NCBI RefSeq assembly: GCF_018408705.1
Contig: NZ_AP023420.1
Location: 1,550,001-1,614,000, forward strand
Source: Pusillibacter faecalis
Lineage (GTDB): Bacteria > Bacillota > Clostridia > Oscillospirales > Oscillospiraceae
Direction of reading: 5' to 3'
Length of the DNA stretch: 64,000 nucleotides
In this document: one piece after another, positions 50,700-58,877 of the stretch
Layout: each line of letters starts with the position of its first letter
How positions within the stretch are numbered: the first letter of the stretch is position 1
Notes under the pieces: model-generated
Database searches by the model: none
The model's input: the letters and a program-made list of their open reading frames with translations, nothing else
What the model was told of the DNA's origin: nothing
Translations under genes and position numbers: made by a program

Positions 50700-51539
50700 A
50701 TGATGGATATGGACTATGAAACAATCAGAGCAGAGGCAAAGGCCGCAGAGACACGGGCGATTCGTACGGAGAAGCTCAAATATCTCTCCATCAGTGTTGC
50801 GGTCGTTTTGCTGGTGCTGCTGCTGTGGCAGCTGGCGGTGCAGTTTCAACTGGTAAACACCCGCTTTTTTGACTCTCCACTGGGTGTGGTGGAGACCATT
50901 CTCAACAAGATCACGGATAAAAAGCCGGATGGCGGCCTGCTGTTCCAGCATATTTGGGCCAGCGCCAAGGTGGTTTGGCTGGGCTTTCTCCTGGCCGCGG
51001 TGATTGGGATTCCCCTGGGGCTGTTCATGGGATGGTTTCGCCTTTGTGATCGGGTGATCCGTCCTCTCTTTGAGGTGATCCGCCCTATTCCCAGCCTGGC
51101 CTGGATTCCCATTGTGCTGCTGTTTCTGGGAATCGGCGTGGAGGCAAGAGCCGTGATCATTTTCACGGGTTGCTTTGTAGCCACCGTGCTGAACACCTAT
51201 ACCGGCATCCGCTCTACCAATCAGACGCTGGTGAACGTGGCGAAAACCTGCGGCGCCGGCAACCTGAAAATTTTCTGGACGGTGGGAGTTCCCTCCGCCA
51301 TGCCCATGATTTTCGCGGGCTTGAAAACCTCCATGGGAAGCGCCTGGGGAACCATCGTCGCGGCGGAGATGCTGGCCTCTTCCAACGGCCTTGGCTACAT
51401 GATCCAGATGGGCCGCTCCTTCGGGGACGTTTCACTGATCATGGCCGGCATCATTGTCATTGGAATTTTAGGCTTTGTGTCGTCCGGCATTGTCAGCCTG
51501 GTGGAGAGCATGGCTCTGAAATGGAGGCCCAAGAAATGA
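50700..51539 (+). CDS. ABC importer permease, NitT/TauT type (locus B, first)
   Basis: 279 residues, about six membrane helices after a charged N-terminus. The EAA loop reads LVNVAKTCGAGNLKIFWTVG, then VPSAMPMIFAGLKTSMGSAW. AGGAG precedes the ATG pair at 50700. Its stop overlaps the ATG of the second permease by three bases. Confidence 0.93.
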   Translation: MMDMDYETIRAEAKAAETRAIRTEKLKYLSISVAVVLLVLLLWQLAVQFQLVNTRFFDSPLGVVETILNKITDKKPDGGLLFQHIWASAKVVWLGFLLAAVIGIPLGLFMGWFRLCDRVIRPLFEVIRPIPSLAWIPIVLLFLGIGVEARAVIIFTGCFVATVLNTYTGIRSTNQTLVNVAKTCGAGNLKIFWTVGVPSAMPMIFAGLKTSMGSAWGTIVAAEMLASSNGLGYMIQMGRSFGDVSLIMAGIIVIGILGFVSSGIVSLVESMALKWRPKK

Positions 51540-52336
51540 AGACAACCAAAAATCCCTGGCTGGAGGAGCGCGGCGCCCTCTATAAGCTCTTTTACTATCT
51601 TGGGCCGTGTCTGCTGATCATTGCGTTTTTGCTGCTGTGGCAGGGCATCGCGTCTGGCGGGAAGACCACGCTGCCGACGCCGGCTGCCGCCTTGGAGCGC
51701 TTGGTCACTATCTGGTCCGGCGATATTGCCAAGCATCCCATGATCTATCATGTGGGGATCTCCATGCGCCGGGTGCTGACCGCCCTGATTTTTTCTGTAG
51801 CCGTGGGCGTTCCCTTTGGCATTGCCATGGGCTGGAACAAGACCTTCCGCGCCATTTTCAAGCCCTTGTTTGAGGTGATCCGCCCGGTTCCTCCCATCGC
51901 ATGGGTACCGCTGTTCACCCTGTGGTTTGGCACCAGCGAGTTCTCTCGCGTGGCCATCATTACCATGGGAGTGTTTATGCCGATTGTCATCAACTCCTAC
52001 TCGGGCGTTGTCATGGTGCCGGAGATCAACTTTCAGGTGGGCAGGGTCTTTGGAGCACGCAGCATGGACATGCTCTTTGATGTGGTGCTGCCAAGCTCTC
52101 TCAACGCCATCTTTGCCGGCATCCGCACAGCCCTGGGCGGCGGCTGGATGGTGCTGCTGGCTTCCGAAATGCTGGGCGCCCGGGAGGGAATCGGCTTCCT
52201 CATCATGCAGGGCAGCAGTGCCAACGATCTCACCCTCGCCATTGTGGGCATGGTCATGATCGGCGCTTTTGGCGCCTTGTTTGCATATGGATTCGACTTC
52301 TTAGAAAGGTGGCTGTGCCCATGGAAGAGAAAGTAA
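51536..52336 (+). CDS. ABC importer permease, NitT/TauT type (locus B, second)
   Basis: 266 residues starting MKTTKNPWLEERGALYKLFY at the ATG that overlaps the previous TGA. The EAA region reads VGRVFGARSMDMLFDVVLPS, SLNAIFAGIRTALGGGW. Distinct from the first permease, so a heterodimer is expected as in locus A. Its last 16 bases overlap the start of the ATPase gene. Confidence 0.92.
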   Translation: MKTTKNPWLEERGALYKLFYYLGPCLLIIAFLLLWQGIASGGKTTLPTPAAALERLVTIWSGDIAKHPMIYHVGISMRRVLTALIFSVAVGVPFGIAMGWNKTFRAIFKPLFEVIRPVPPIAWVPLFTLWFGTSEFSRVAIITMGVFMPIVINSYSGVVMVPEINFQVGRVFGARSMDMLFDVVLPSSLNAIFAGIRTALGGGWMVLLASEMLGAREGIGFLIMQGSSANDLTLAIVGMVMIGAFGALFAYGFDFLERWLCPWKRK

Positions 52337-53085
52337 TTTTGGAGGCGAGCCATGTCGCCAAAACGTTTTTCTCCAGCAAGGGGGACACTGATGCCATCGA
52401 GGATGTCTCCATCCAGGTCCGTGAGAATGAGTTCCTGGTTCTGCTGGGGCCCGGCCAGTGCGGCAAGACCACCTTCTTGAATATTCTGGCCGGACTGGTA
52501 AAGCCCACATCAGGTTCCTTGAAGCTTGACGGCAGGGAAATTGCCGGTAGAGACCAGCGCATTGCCATGGTGTTCCAGAAAACCGGGCTTTACGAGTGGA
52601 AGACCGCCATGGAAAACGCGGAGCTCGGTTTGAAATACCGGAAGGTCCCCAAGGCCAAGCGCCGCGAGATTGCCCAGAAGTATCTGGACCTGGTGGGGCT
52701 TCACGGCTTTGAAAACGCCTATCCCCATGCGCTCTCCGGCGGTATGAAGCAGCGGGTCGGCATTGCCAGGGCTTACACCGCCAATCCGGAAATCCTCCTG
52801 ATGGACGAGCCCTTTGGCGCCTTGGACGCGCAGACCCGGTATGCCATGGAGGAGGAAATCCTCCGCATCTGGGAGACGGAGAAGCGCACCGTCATCTTTG
52901 TCACCAACAACATTGAAGAGGCTGTCACACTGGGAGACCGCGTGATTCAATTCACGGAGCGTCCCGCCAGGGTGAAACGGGTCTATGACCTCAAAGACCT
53001 TACCCGGCCAAGAAGCCATGTGTCAGAGGAATTCCTGCGCATCCGCCAGGAAATTGCAGCCAATGAAGAGCTGATGCTGGAATGA
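52321..53085 (+). CDS. NitT/TauT-type ABC ATPase lacking the switch histidine (locus B, ATPase 1)
   Basis: 254 residues from the ATG at 52321 (AGAAAGGTGG upstream; GTG codons at 52309 and 52315 are alternatives). Walker A variant GPGQCGKT (43-50), canonical signature LSGGM (138-142), Walker B with E163. The switch residue is N196 (FVTNNIEEA) instead of His. It is the orthologous position of the locus A protein at 40912, which has the same substitution. Confidence 0.92.
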   Translation: MEEKVILEASHVAKTFFSSKGDTDAIEDVSIQVRENEFLVLLGPGQCGKTTFLNILAGLVKPTSGSLKLDGREIAGRDQRIAMVFQKTGLYEWKTAMENAELGLKYRKVPKAKRREIAQKYLDLVGLHGFENAYPHALSGGMKQRVGIARAYTANPEILLMDEPFGALDAQTRYAMEEEILRIWETEKRTVIFVTNNIEEAVTLGDRVIQFTERPARVKRVYDLKDLTRPRSHVSEEFLRIRQEIAANEELMLE

Positions 53086-53097
53086 GGGGGCGAAAAC

Positions 53098-53838
53098 ATG
53101 AGTGACTATAAAGTTGAGGTGCGAGGCCTCTGCAAAAATTTTGGCTCCCTTGAGGTTTTAAAAAATTGCAATTTCAACATCAACCGGGGAGAGTTCGTCT
53201 GTGTGGTGGGACCCACCGGCTGCGGAAAGACCACCTTTCTCAACACGCTGACGTGCCTGATTCCACCTACCTCGGGTGAGATTTTGATTGACGGAGAGCC
53301 CGCGGACCCCAAGAAGCACAATTTATCCTTTGTATTTCAGGAGCCCTCCGCCATGCCGTGGCTCACGGTGGAGGACAACATCGCCTTTGGCATGAAGCTC
53401 AAGGGCTGGACAAAAGACAGGATCAAGGCGCAGACGGACAAGATCATCGAGCTGATGGGCCTGAGCAAAAGCCGGAAGCAGTACCCCCACGAGTTGTCTG
53501 TCAGCACAGAGCAGAAAGTGGTCATCGGCCGCGCATTTGCCATGGAGCCAGACCTGCTGCTGATGGACGAGCCCTATGGCCAAATGGACATCAAGACCCG
53601 GTTTTACCTGGAGGACGAGGTGATTCGCCTCTGGCGGGAACTGGGCAGCACGGTTTTGTTTATTACCCACAATGTGGAGGAGGCCTGCTATCTGGCTGAC
53701 CGTGTGCTGATCCTCACCAACAAGCCCGCCAGTGTCAAGGAGGACTTGTCCCTGCATATGCCGCGGCCCCGGGATATTGCCTCTCCGGAGTTTATTGAAA
53801 ACCGGATTCACGTGGAAAACGCCATCAAGTGGTGGTGA
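53098..53838 (+). CDS. NitT/TauT-type ABC ATPase with degenerate signature (locus B, ATPase 2)
   Basis: 246 residues. Walker A VGPTGCGKTT (38-45), Q-loop FVFQEPSAMPW, catalytic E158 and switch H191 (FITHNVEEA) are intact, but the signature is LSVST (133-137). It pairs with the ATPase at 52321, which has the intact signature and lacks the histidine. GGGGGC and the preceding gene are only 12 bp away. Same division of defects as in locus A, although the sequences have drifted apart. Confidence 0.92.
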   Translation: MSDYKVEVRGLCKNFGSLEVLKNCNFNINRGEFVCVVGPTGCGKTTFLNTLTCLIPPTSGEILIDGEPADPKKHNLSFVFQEPSAMPWLTVEDNIAFGMKLKGWTKDRIKAQTDKIIELMGLSKSRKQYPHELSVSTEQKVVIGRAFAMEPDLLLMDEPYGQMDIKTRFYLEDEVIRLWRELGSTVLFITHNVEEACYLADRVLILTNKPASVKEDLSLHMPRPRDIASPEFIENRIHVENAIKWW

Positions 53839-53863
53839 CGCCATGCTGTACCGCGAAGTTTCT

Positions 53864-55249
53864 GCTGCAAAAATTTTGAAAGAATGGAAGCGCCAATATG
53901 AAGATGCCAAAGGAAGCAAGGGAATTGGCCGATTACCTTGATCGGCCTCTCACCTGTGGGTGCGGGAGGGAGCACTACGCCCCCCTGAAGGCCGTGAGCA
54001 TCCGGAAAGATGCCATTGAGGATCTGCCCGCCTATGTAGAAAAACTGGGCTTTCAGCACCCCTACCTGATCTGCGACCTTGTTACCTATGAGATCGCCGG
54101 AAAGCGCTGCGCAGAGGTGCTCTCCGCAGCCGGATGCCATGCGCAGACGCAAGTCCTCACCCACGTCGGCTTTGACGAGGCCACCGTCGGTGAGCTCCTC
54201 ATCCACATGCCCGCAGACTGCGACCTGTGTGTGGCTGTTGGAACCGGCGCCATCAACGATATGACCCGCTTTTTTCAGCCACCGCATGGGCCGGCCCTTT
54301 TTCACCGTGGCCACCGCCGCGCCCATGGACGGCTTTGCCTCCTCCATCGCGGCCATCAATGTCAACAGCCTGAAAACCACCTTCCAGGCCCAGACTCCCA
54401 CCGTCATCCTTGGAGACACCGAGATTTTGAAGAACGCTCCCTACCGCATGATCGCCGCCGGCCTGGGGGACCTTCTGGGAAAGTTCACCTGCCTTTGCGA
54501 CTGGAAGCTGTCAAGGCTGATCAACCGCGAGCATTACTGCGAAAACATCGCGGGGCTGGTGGAAAGCTGCGTCCAAAACGTTCTGAAAGACGCGGGAAAG
54601 GCCAAGGACCGCGATCCGGAGGTCCTTGGCAAGATTATGGAGGGGTTGGTATTAACGGGGGTTGCCATGAGCCTGTATGGGAACTCCAGGCCGGCCTCCG
54701 GCTGCGAGCACCATATGTCCCATTACTGGGAGATGTGGTTTGAGCAGCGGGGTCTGCGGCCAGTTCCCCACGGGACTCAGGTGGGCGTGGCCACGGTGCT
54801 GGTATTGAAGCTGGCGGAAAAGCTCCGCGGCACGAAGGTGGACTTTGACGCCGCCAGGGAGTCCGCCCGGTCCTATTCCCCGGAGGCATGGGAGCGGGCC
54901 ATCCACCGTGCATACGGCCCGGCGGCGGAGGGTGTGATTGCCCTGGAGGAGGCGTCGCGGAAGAATGAATCTGCCGGGCGCCTGGCCCGGATCGACGCCA
55001 TACAGTCCCACTGGGAGGAGATCACGGCTCTGCTGGCGGAGCTGCCTGGCTCCGCCGAGGTGATGGAGCTGCTGCGGTCCCTGCAGTCCCCCTGTCTGCC
55101 GGAGGAGATTGGGGTGGACGGGCGGCTTCTCAGAGATACCCTTCTGTACGCCAAGGAGGTCCGCCCGCGCTATACCCTTCTTCAGATGGCCTGGGATCTG
55201 GGTGTCCTCGAACGTCTGTCGGACGACCTCATTTCAAATCTCCAACATT
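53864..55249 (+). repeat. Inverted repeat copy 2 (1386 bp)
   Basis: Matches 36153-37537 in reverse orientation, one base longer because of an extra T at 54270-54275. Outside these limits the flanks are unrelated. Confidence 0.93.
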
Positions 55250-55254
55250 TATAA
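53898..55254 (+). pseudogene. Glycerol-1-phosphate dehydrogenase-like gene, copy 2 (frameshifted)
   Basis: The gene starts like copy 1 (MKMPKEARELADYLDRPLTC) and keeps frame to MTRFF. A run of six Ts at 54270-54275, against five in copy 1, then shifts the frame. The intended sequence resumes in the next frame (GRPFFTVATAAPMDGFASSI) to a TAA at 55254. Without correction the product is truncated inside the NAD domain and lacks the metal site. It could be a true mutation, a slippage-prone phase-variable tract, or an assembly error. It closes locus B, 59 bp after ATPase 2. Confidence 0.85.
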
Positions 55255-55311
55255 AGGCAGCCATGCAGAGCACGCCTCACGGCCTGCACGGCTTGATGAG
55301 CAAGCTTTTTT

Positions 55312-55353
55312 GAAAACATCCCCCGCAGAAAAAATTCTGCGGGGGATGTTTTC
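55312..55353 (+). terminator. Rho-independent terminator of locus B
   Basis: A perfect 19-bp stem (GAAAACATCCCCCGCAGAA) with loop AAAA, ending in TTTTC and followed by TTA. Confidence 0.9.
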
Positions 55354-55357
55354 TTAT

Positions 55358-55727
55358 GAAGGGAACTCCCGGTAAACCTGATTCACATATGCTCGAACGC
55401 AATGAACGCGGCGGTTTCACTCTGGAGATATTTGGCTGCCATCTCTCAGACGCGTTTTCCATTGACCGGCCCAATGTGTGACTGGCTGGGGGAAACGCGT
55501 GAAAGATCATGCAGCAAGAGAGCTTCCTGCGCAAAAATAGGGCACTTGCCGGTGCGGCGCTGTGTTTAAGACGCGGCGCCGCTCTTTATGCGGTATTTAT
55601 AACGAAAAAAAAATCTTCATGCTTCCATAAGGTACACCATGATACGCTTTTTAAAAATGTGCAATCGCATGTATCTCTGGGCGCGGCAGCCATTGGGGAT
55701 AGGCTGCTGAGGGGGAGGAAGGATCAC
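55358..55727 (+). other. Leader region of kdpD
   Basis: No gene recognised. GCGGCGC...GCGCCGC near 55555-55590 can form a short stem followed by TCTTT. I found no clear promoter and nothing that looks like a known potassium- or c-di-AMP-responsive riboswitch. The open frame of kdpD extends back to 55509, but without a ribosome site or homology. Confidence 0.4.
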
Positions 55728-58391
55728 GTGGAGGAACGACATCACGAATATCTGCCGGATTTGGAAGCGGCAGAAAAGGCACAGCTGCCTGGGAAGCTGA
55801 AGATCTTTTTCGGATATGCGGCAGGCGTCGGCAAAACATATGCCATGTTGGAGGCCGCGCACCAGGCGAAAAAAGAGGGAATTGACACGGTCGTCGGTTA
55901 TGTGGAACGGCATACGCGTCCTGACACCCTGGCGCTGCTGGAGGGCCTGGAGGAGCTTCCCTGCAAGGAGATCAACTACCGGGGCATCCATCTGCGGGAG
56001 TTTGATCTGGACGCCGCGCTGCGGCGGACCCCGCAGCTGATCCTGGTGGATGAGCTGGCCCACAGCAACGCGCCTGGCTGCCGCCACACGAAACGATACC
56101 AGGACATTGAGGAGCTGCTGCGCGCGGGCATGGATGTCTACACCACGGTCAACGTGCAGCACTTGGAGTCGCTGAACGACCTGGTGTCCTCCATTACCGG
56201 GGTGGTGGTCAGCGAACGGATACCGGACCGGGTGTTTGACTCGGCCAGCCAGGTGGAACTGGTGGATATTGAACCGGCAGACCTGGTGAAGCGGCTTCAA
56301 TCCGGGAAGGTTTACCAGGAGCGCCAGAGCAAGCAGGCCCTGGATCACTTTTTTACCATTGAGAATCTGGCGGCGCTGCGGGAAATTGCCATGCGCCGGA
56401 CCGCGGACCGGCTGAACCGTGCGGCGGTGCATGATGGCAAAGGACAAAGTGCCCGGGCCGGGGAGCATATTCTGATCTGCCTCTCCTCCGCTCCCTCCAA
56501 CGCAAAGGTGATCCGCACAGCCGCCCGGATGGCGGAGGCTTTTCACAGCGGCTTCACCGCCCTGTTCGTGCAGACGCCGGAATCCAAGGAGCTCTCCGGC
56601 GCGAATATCAAGCGGCTGAGAAGTAATTTACGGCTGGCGGAACAGCTGGGTGCGCAGATCTCCACCGTATATGGCATTGATCCGGCGGTACAGATTGCCG
56701 AGTACGCCCGCGTCAGCGGCGTGACCAAAATTGTGATGGGGCGCGTCAATCACCGGCAAAGCCCGCTTATGAAGAAAAAAAGTCTTGCCGACCGGTTGAT
56801 TGAGCTGACGGACCTGGATATTTACATCATTCCCGACCAGCAGCCGCTCTATAAAAAGCCGCTGGGAAGGCTCCGGAGGCCGGGGCCGGCCTTTTCCTGG
56901 AAGGACGTGGGGAAGGCGGCGTTGGTTTTGGCGCTGTCGACGCTGATCTGCCTTGGCTTTTATGCGGCGGGCCTCCGGGAATCCAACATCATCGCGGTCT
57001 ATATCCTGGGCGTGCTGGCGACAGCTGTGTGGACCAGCGGGCACCTGTATGGGGTGGTCAGCTCTGTTTTAAGCGTGGCGTCCTTTAACTTTTTCTTCAC
57101 GGAGCCCCGCTTTACCTTCCAAGCCACGGACCCCAGCTACCCGATTACCTTCCTCATCATGCTGCTCTCCAGCGTGATTGCCAGCTCTCTTGCAAGCCGG
57201 GTCAAGACGCAGGCGAGGCTTGCGGCGCAGAAAAGCTACTATACGGAGCTGCTGCTGGAGAACAGCCAAAAGCTCCAGCAGGGGCGCGGCGAGTGGGAGT
57301 GCCTGCAGCTGGCCGCAGAGCAGCTGAATCGGCTCTTTGACCGGCCGGTTATCTACGCCCTGGAAAAGGGGGGCGCGGAGCTGGCGTTCCGCGCCGAGCC
57401 GGAGGATCAGGCCAAGATCCTGGAGGGGCTGACGACAGAGGATCTGGGCGTCGCCAAATGGGTACAGAAGAACAACAAGCACGCCGGAGCCACCACCAAC
57501 ACCCTGCCGGATGCACAGTGGCTGTTTTTGGCTGTGCGTGGAACGCGGGGAGTTATGGGGATTGTGGGAATTCCCATCTCCGGTTATTCCATTCCGGATG
57601 CATTTGAAAAAAATCTGATGGTTGCGATCCTGAACGAATGCGGGCTGAGTCTGGAGCGCTTGCGCTTGCGGGAGGAAAAGCGGGAGGCGGCCCTGGCGGC
57701 GCAAAGAGAACACCTGCAGGCCAATCTGCTCCGGGCTGTCAGCCACGATCTGCGCACGCCGCTGACCAACATCAGCGGCAGCGCCGGGATTCTGATGCAG
57801 CAGGAGAGTACGCTGGACAGCGCCGCCCGGCAGCGGCTTTATACGGGGATTTATGATGACTGCAGCTGGCTGATCAACCTGACGGAAAATCTGCTGACCG
57901 CCACCAGGATTGAAAATGGAGGCGTGCAGATGGAGCCGGAACTGCTGGAGGATGTGCTGAAAACGGCGGTCAGGCAGGTGGACCGAAGGGCGAGAGACCA
58001 CCATATCTCTGTGACGATGAAAGACCCGATGCTGATGGCACGGATGAACGCCGGATTGATTCTGCGGGTCATCATCAACATTGTCAACAACGCCATCCAA
58101 TATACGCCGGCAGGATCACAGATCGCTCTGAGCGCGGAGCGGAAGGGGGACATGGTGGAAGTCTCCATCTCAGATGACGGCCCCGGAATCCCAGATGAGG
58201 CGAAAAAGCACCTGTTCGACCTGTTTTACACGGCAGGACAAGGCAGGGCGGACTGTCAAAGGGGCCTGGGTCTGGGCTTGAACCTGTGCCAAACCATCAT
58301 CACCCAACACGGTGGTGAGCTGAAAGTCGCAGACCACAAGCCCAGGGGCACGGTGTTCCGGTTCACCCTGCCGGCCGCCGGCGAGCGGTGA
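55728..58391 (+). CDS. kdpD: Osmosensitive potassium-channel sensor kinase KdpD
   Basis: 887 residues from the GTG at 55728, preceded by GGGGGAGGAAGG. Domains in order: KdpD N-terminal domain with Walker A GYAAGVGKT (29-37) and VDELAHSNAPG; a universal-stress-like domain (about 245-370); four membrane helices (about 395-500, LVLALSTLICLGFYAAGLRE onward); a GAF-like part; HisKA with H673 in VSHDLRTPLTNISG; and HATPase with NAIQYTP and GLGLGLNLCQTII. It senses potassium limitation or turgor. No kdpE gene lies beside it; kdpFABC begins 260 bp downstream. Confidence 0.95.
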   Translation: MEERHHEYLPDLEAAEKAQLPGKLKIFFGYAAGVGKTYAMLEAAHQAKKEGIDTVVGYVERHTRPDTLALLEGLEELPCKEINYRGIHLREFDLDAALRRTPQLILVDELAHSNAPGCRHTKRYQDIEELLRAGMDVYTTVNVQHLESLNDLVSSITGVVVSERIPDRVFDSASQVELVDIEPADLVKRLQSGKVYQERQSKQALDHFFTIENLAALREIAMRRTADRLNRAAVHDGKGQSARAGEHILICLSSAPSNAKVIRTAARMAEAFHSGFTALFVQTPESKELSGANIKRLRSNLRLAEQLGAQISTVYGIDPAVQIAEYARVSGVTKIVMGRVNHRQSPLMKKKSLADRLIELTDLDIYIIPDQQPLYKKPLGRLRRPGPAFSWKDVGKAALVLALSTLICLGFYAAGLRESNIIAVYILGVLATAVWTSGHLYGVVSSVLSVASFNFFFTEPRFTFQATDPSYPITFLIMLLSSVIASSLASRVKTQARLAAQKSYYTELLLENSQKLQQGRGEWECLQLAAEQLNRLFDRPVIYALEKGGAELAFRAEPEDQAKILEGLTTEDLGVAKWVQKNNKHAGATTNTLPDAQWLFLAVRGTRGVMGIVGIPISGYSIPDAFEKNLMVAILNECGLSLERLRLREEKREAALAAQREHLQANLLRAVSHDLRTPLTNISGSAGILMQQESTLDSAARQRLYTGIYDDCSWLINLTENLLTATRIENGGVQMEPELLEDVLKTAVRQVDRRARDHHISVTMKDPMLMARMNAGLILRVIINIVNNAIQYTPAGSQIALSAERKGDMVEVSISDDGPGIPDEAKKHLFDLFYTAGQGRADCQRGLGLGLNLCQTIITQHGGELKVADHKPRGTVFRFTLPAAGER

Positions 58392-58412
58392 AAAGAGGGC
58401 GGATATTCATAC

Positions 58413-58441
58413 TTCCTTAATGCCTGCGCGATTTCCTTAAT
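58413..58441 (+). promoter_or_regulatory. Direct repeats upstream of kdpFABC
   Basis: TTCCTTAAT occurs at 58413-58421 and again at 58433-58441, exactly 20 bp apart, two helical turns. This spacing suits a dimeric response regulator such as KdpE. The surrounding 58392-58649 leader has no other recognisable element. Confidence 0.5.
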
Positions 58442-58649
58442 CCCTACTTATTGCGGCCTGCGATATGCTTAGGAACGCAAAACGGGGAAGCAGTGCGGCC
58501 TGATTTTGCGTGCTCAGGATGAAAGAACACGGTTGTTCACCCCGGCATTGAAGACTGGCCACATGCTGCAGGCCTGGGACGACCATGGGCCTGTAGATGG
58601 CGAAAAGGCATCCGCGCTGATGAGAATGCAGAGAGGAGCAGAAATTCGT

Positions 58650-58748
58650 ATGATGGATGTTTTGATGGTGGGAACCCTGTTGGTTTCCTTCGGCCTGGTA
58701 TGGCTGCTGGAGAAATGGTGCCAAAAGCAGGTCGACGCACAGGAATAA
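58650..58748 (+). CDS. Small single-membrane-helix protein upstream of kdpF
   Basis: A 32-residue frame, MMDVLMVGTLLVSFGLVWLL followed by EKWCQKQVDAQE, with AGAGGAG before the ATG. One membrane helix and a short charged tail. It begins the kdp structural operon 21 bp before kdpF. Size and topology suggest an accessory peptide of the Kdp complex, but I do not recognise a named family. Confidence 0.6.
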   Translation: MMDVLMVGTLLVSFGLVWLLEKWCQKQVDAQE

Positions 58749-58769
58749 TCGGATCAAAGGAGAATCGCT

Positions 58770-58847
58770 ATGATTGTACTGGGAGTTATGGTCCTGCTGC
58801 TGGGCGGGTATTTGGTATACGCTCTGGCCCATCCGGAGCAATTCTAA
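58770..58847 (+). CDS. kdpF: KdpF, small subunit of the Kdp potassium pump
   Basis: A 25-residue peptide, MIVLGVMVLLLGGYLVYALA followed by HPEQF, one membrane helix with the C-terminal HPE(K/R/Q)F typical of KdpF. AAAGGAGA precedes the ATG. KdpF stabilises the KdpABC complex. It lies 30 bp before kdpA. Confidence 0.9.
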   Translation: MIVLGVMVLLLGGYLVYALAHPEQF

Positions 58848-58877
58848 GGAACGAGTAAGCATTGGGAGGAATTTCAT

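Noticed and set aside
36151..55254. Taurine or alkanesulfonate uptake system (tau/ssu)
   Set aside because: No sulfonate monooxygenase or dioxygenase is present; the partners are sulfatases and kinase-like proteins, so a C-S substrate is unlikely.
55358..55727. A c-di-AMP or potassium-responsive riboswitch before kdpD
   Set aside because: No recognisable conserved core; only a short stem.
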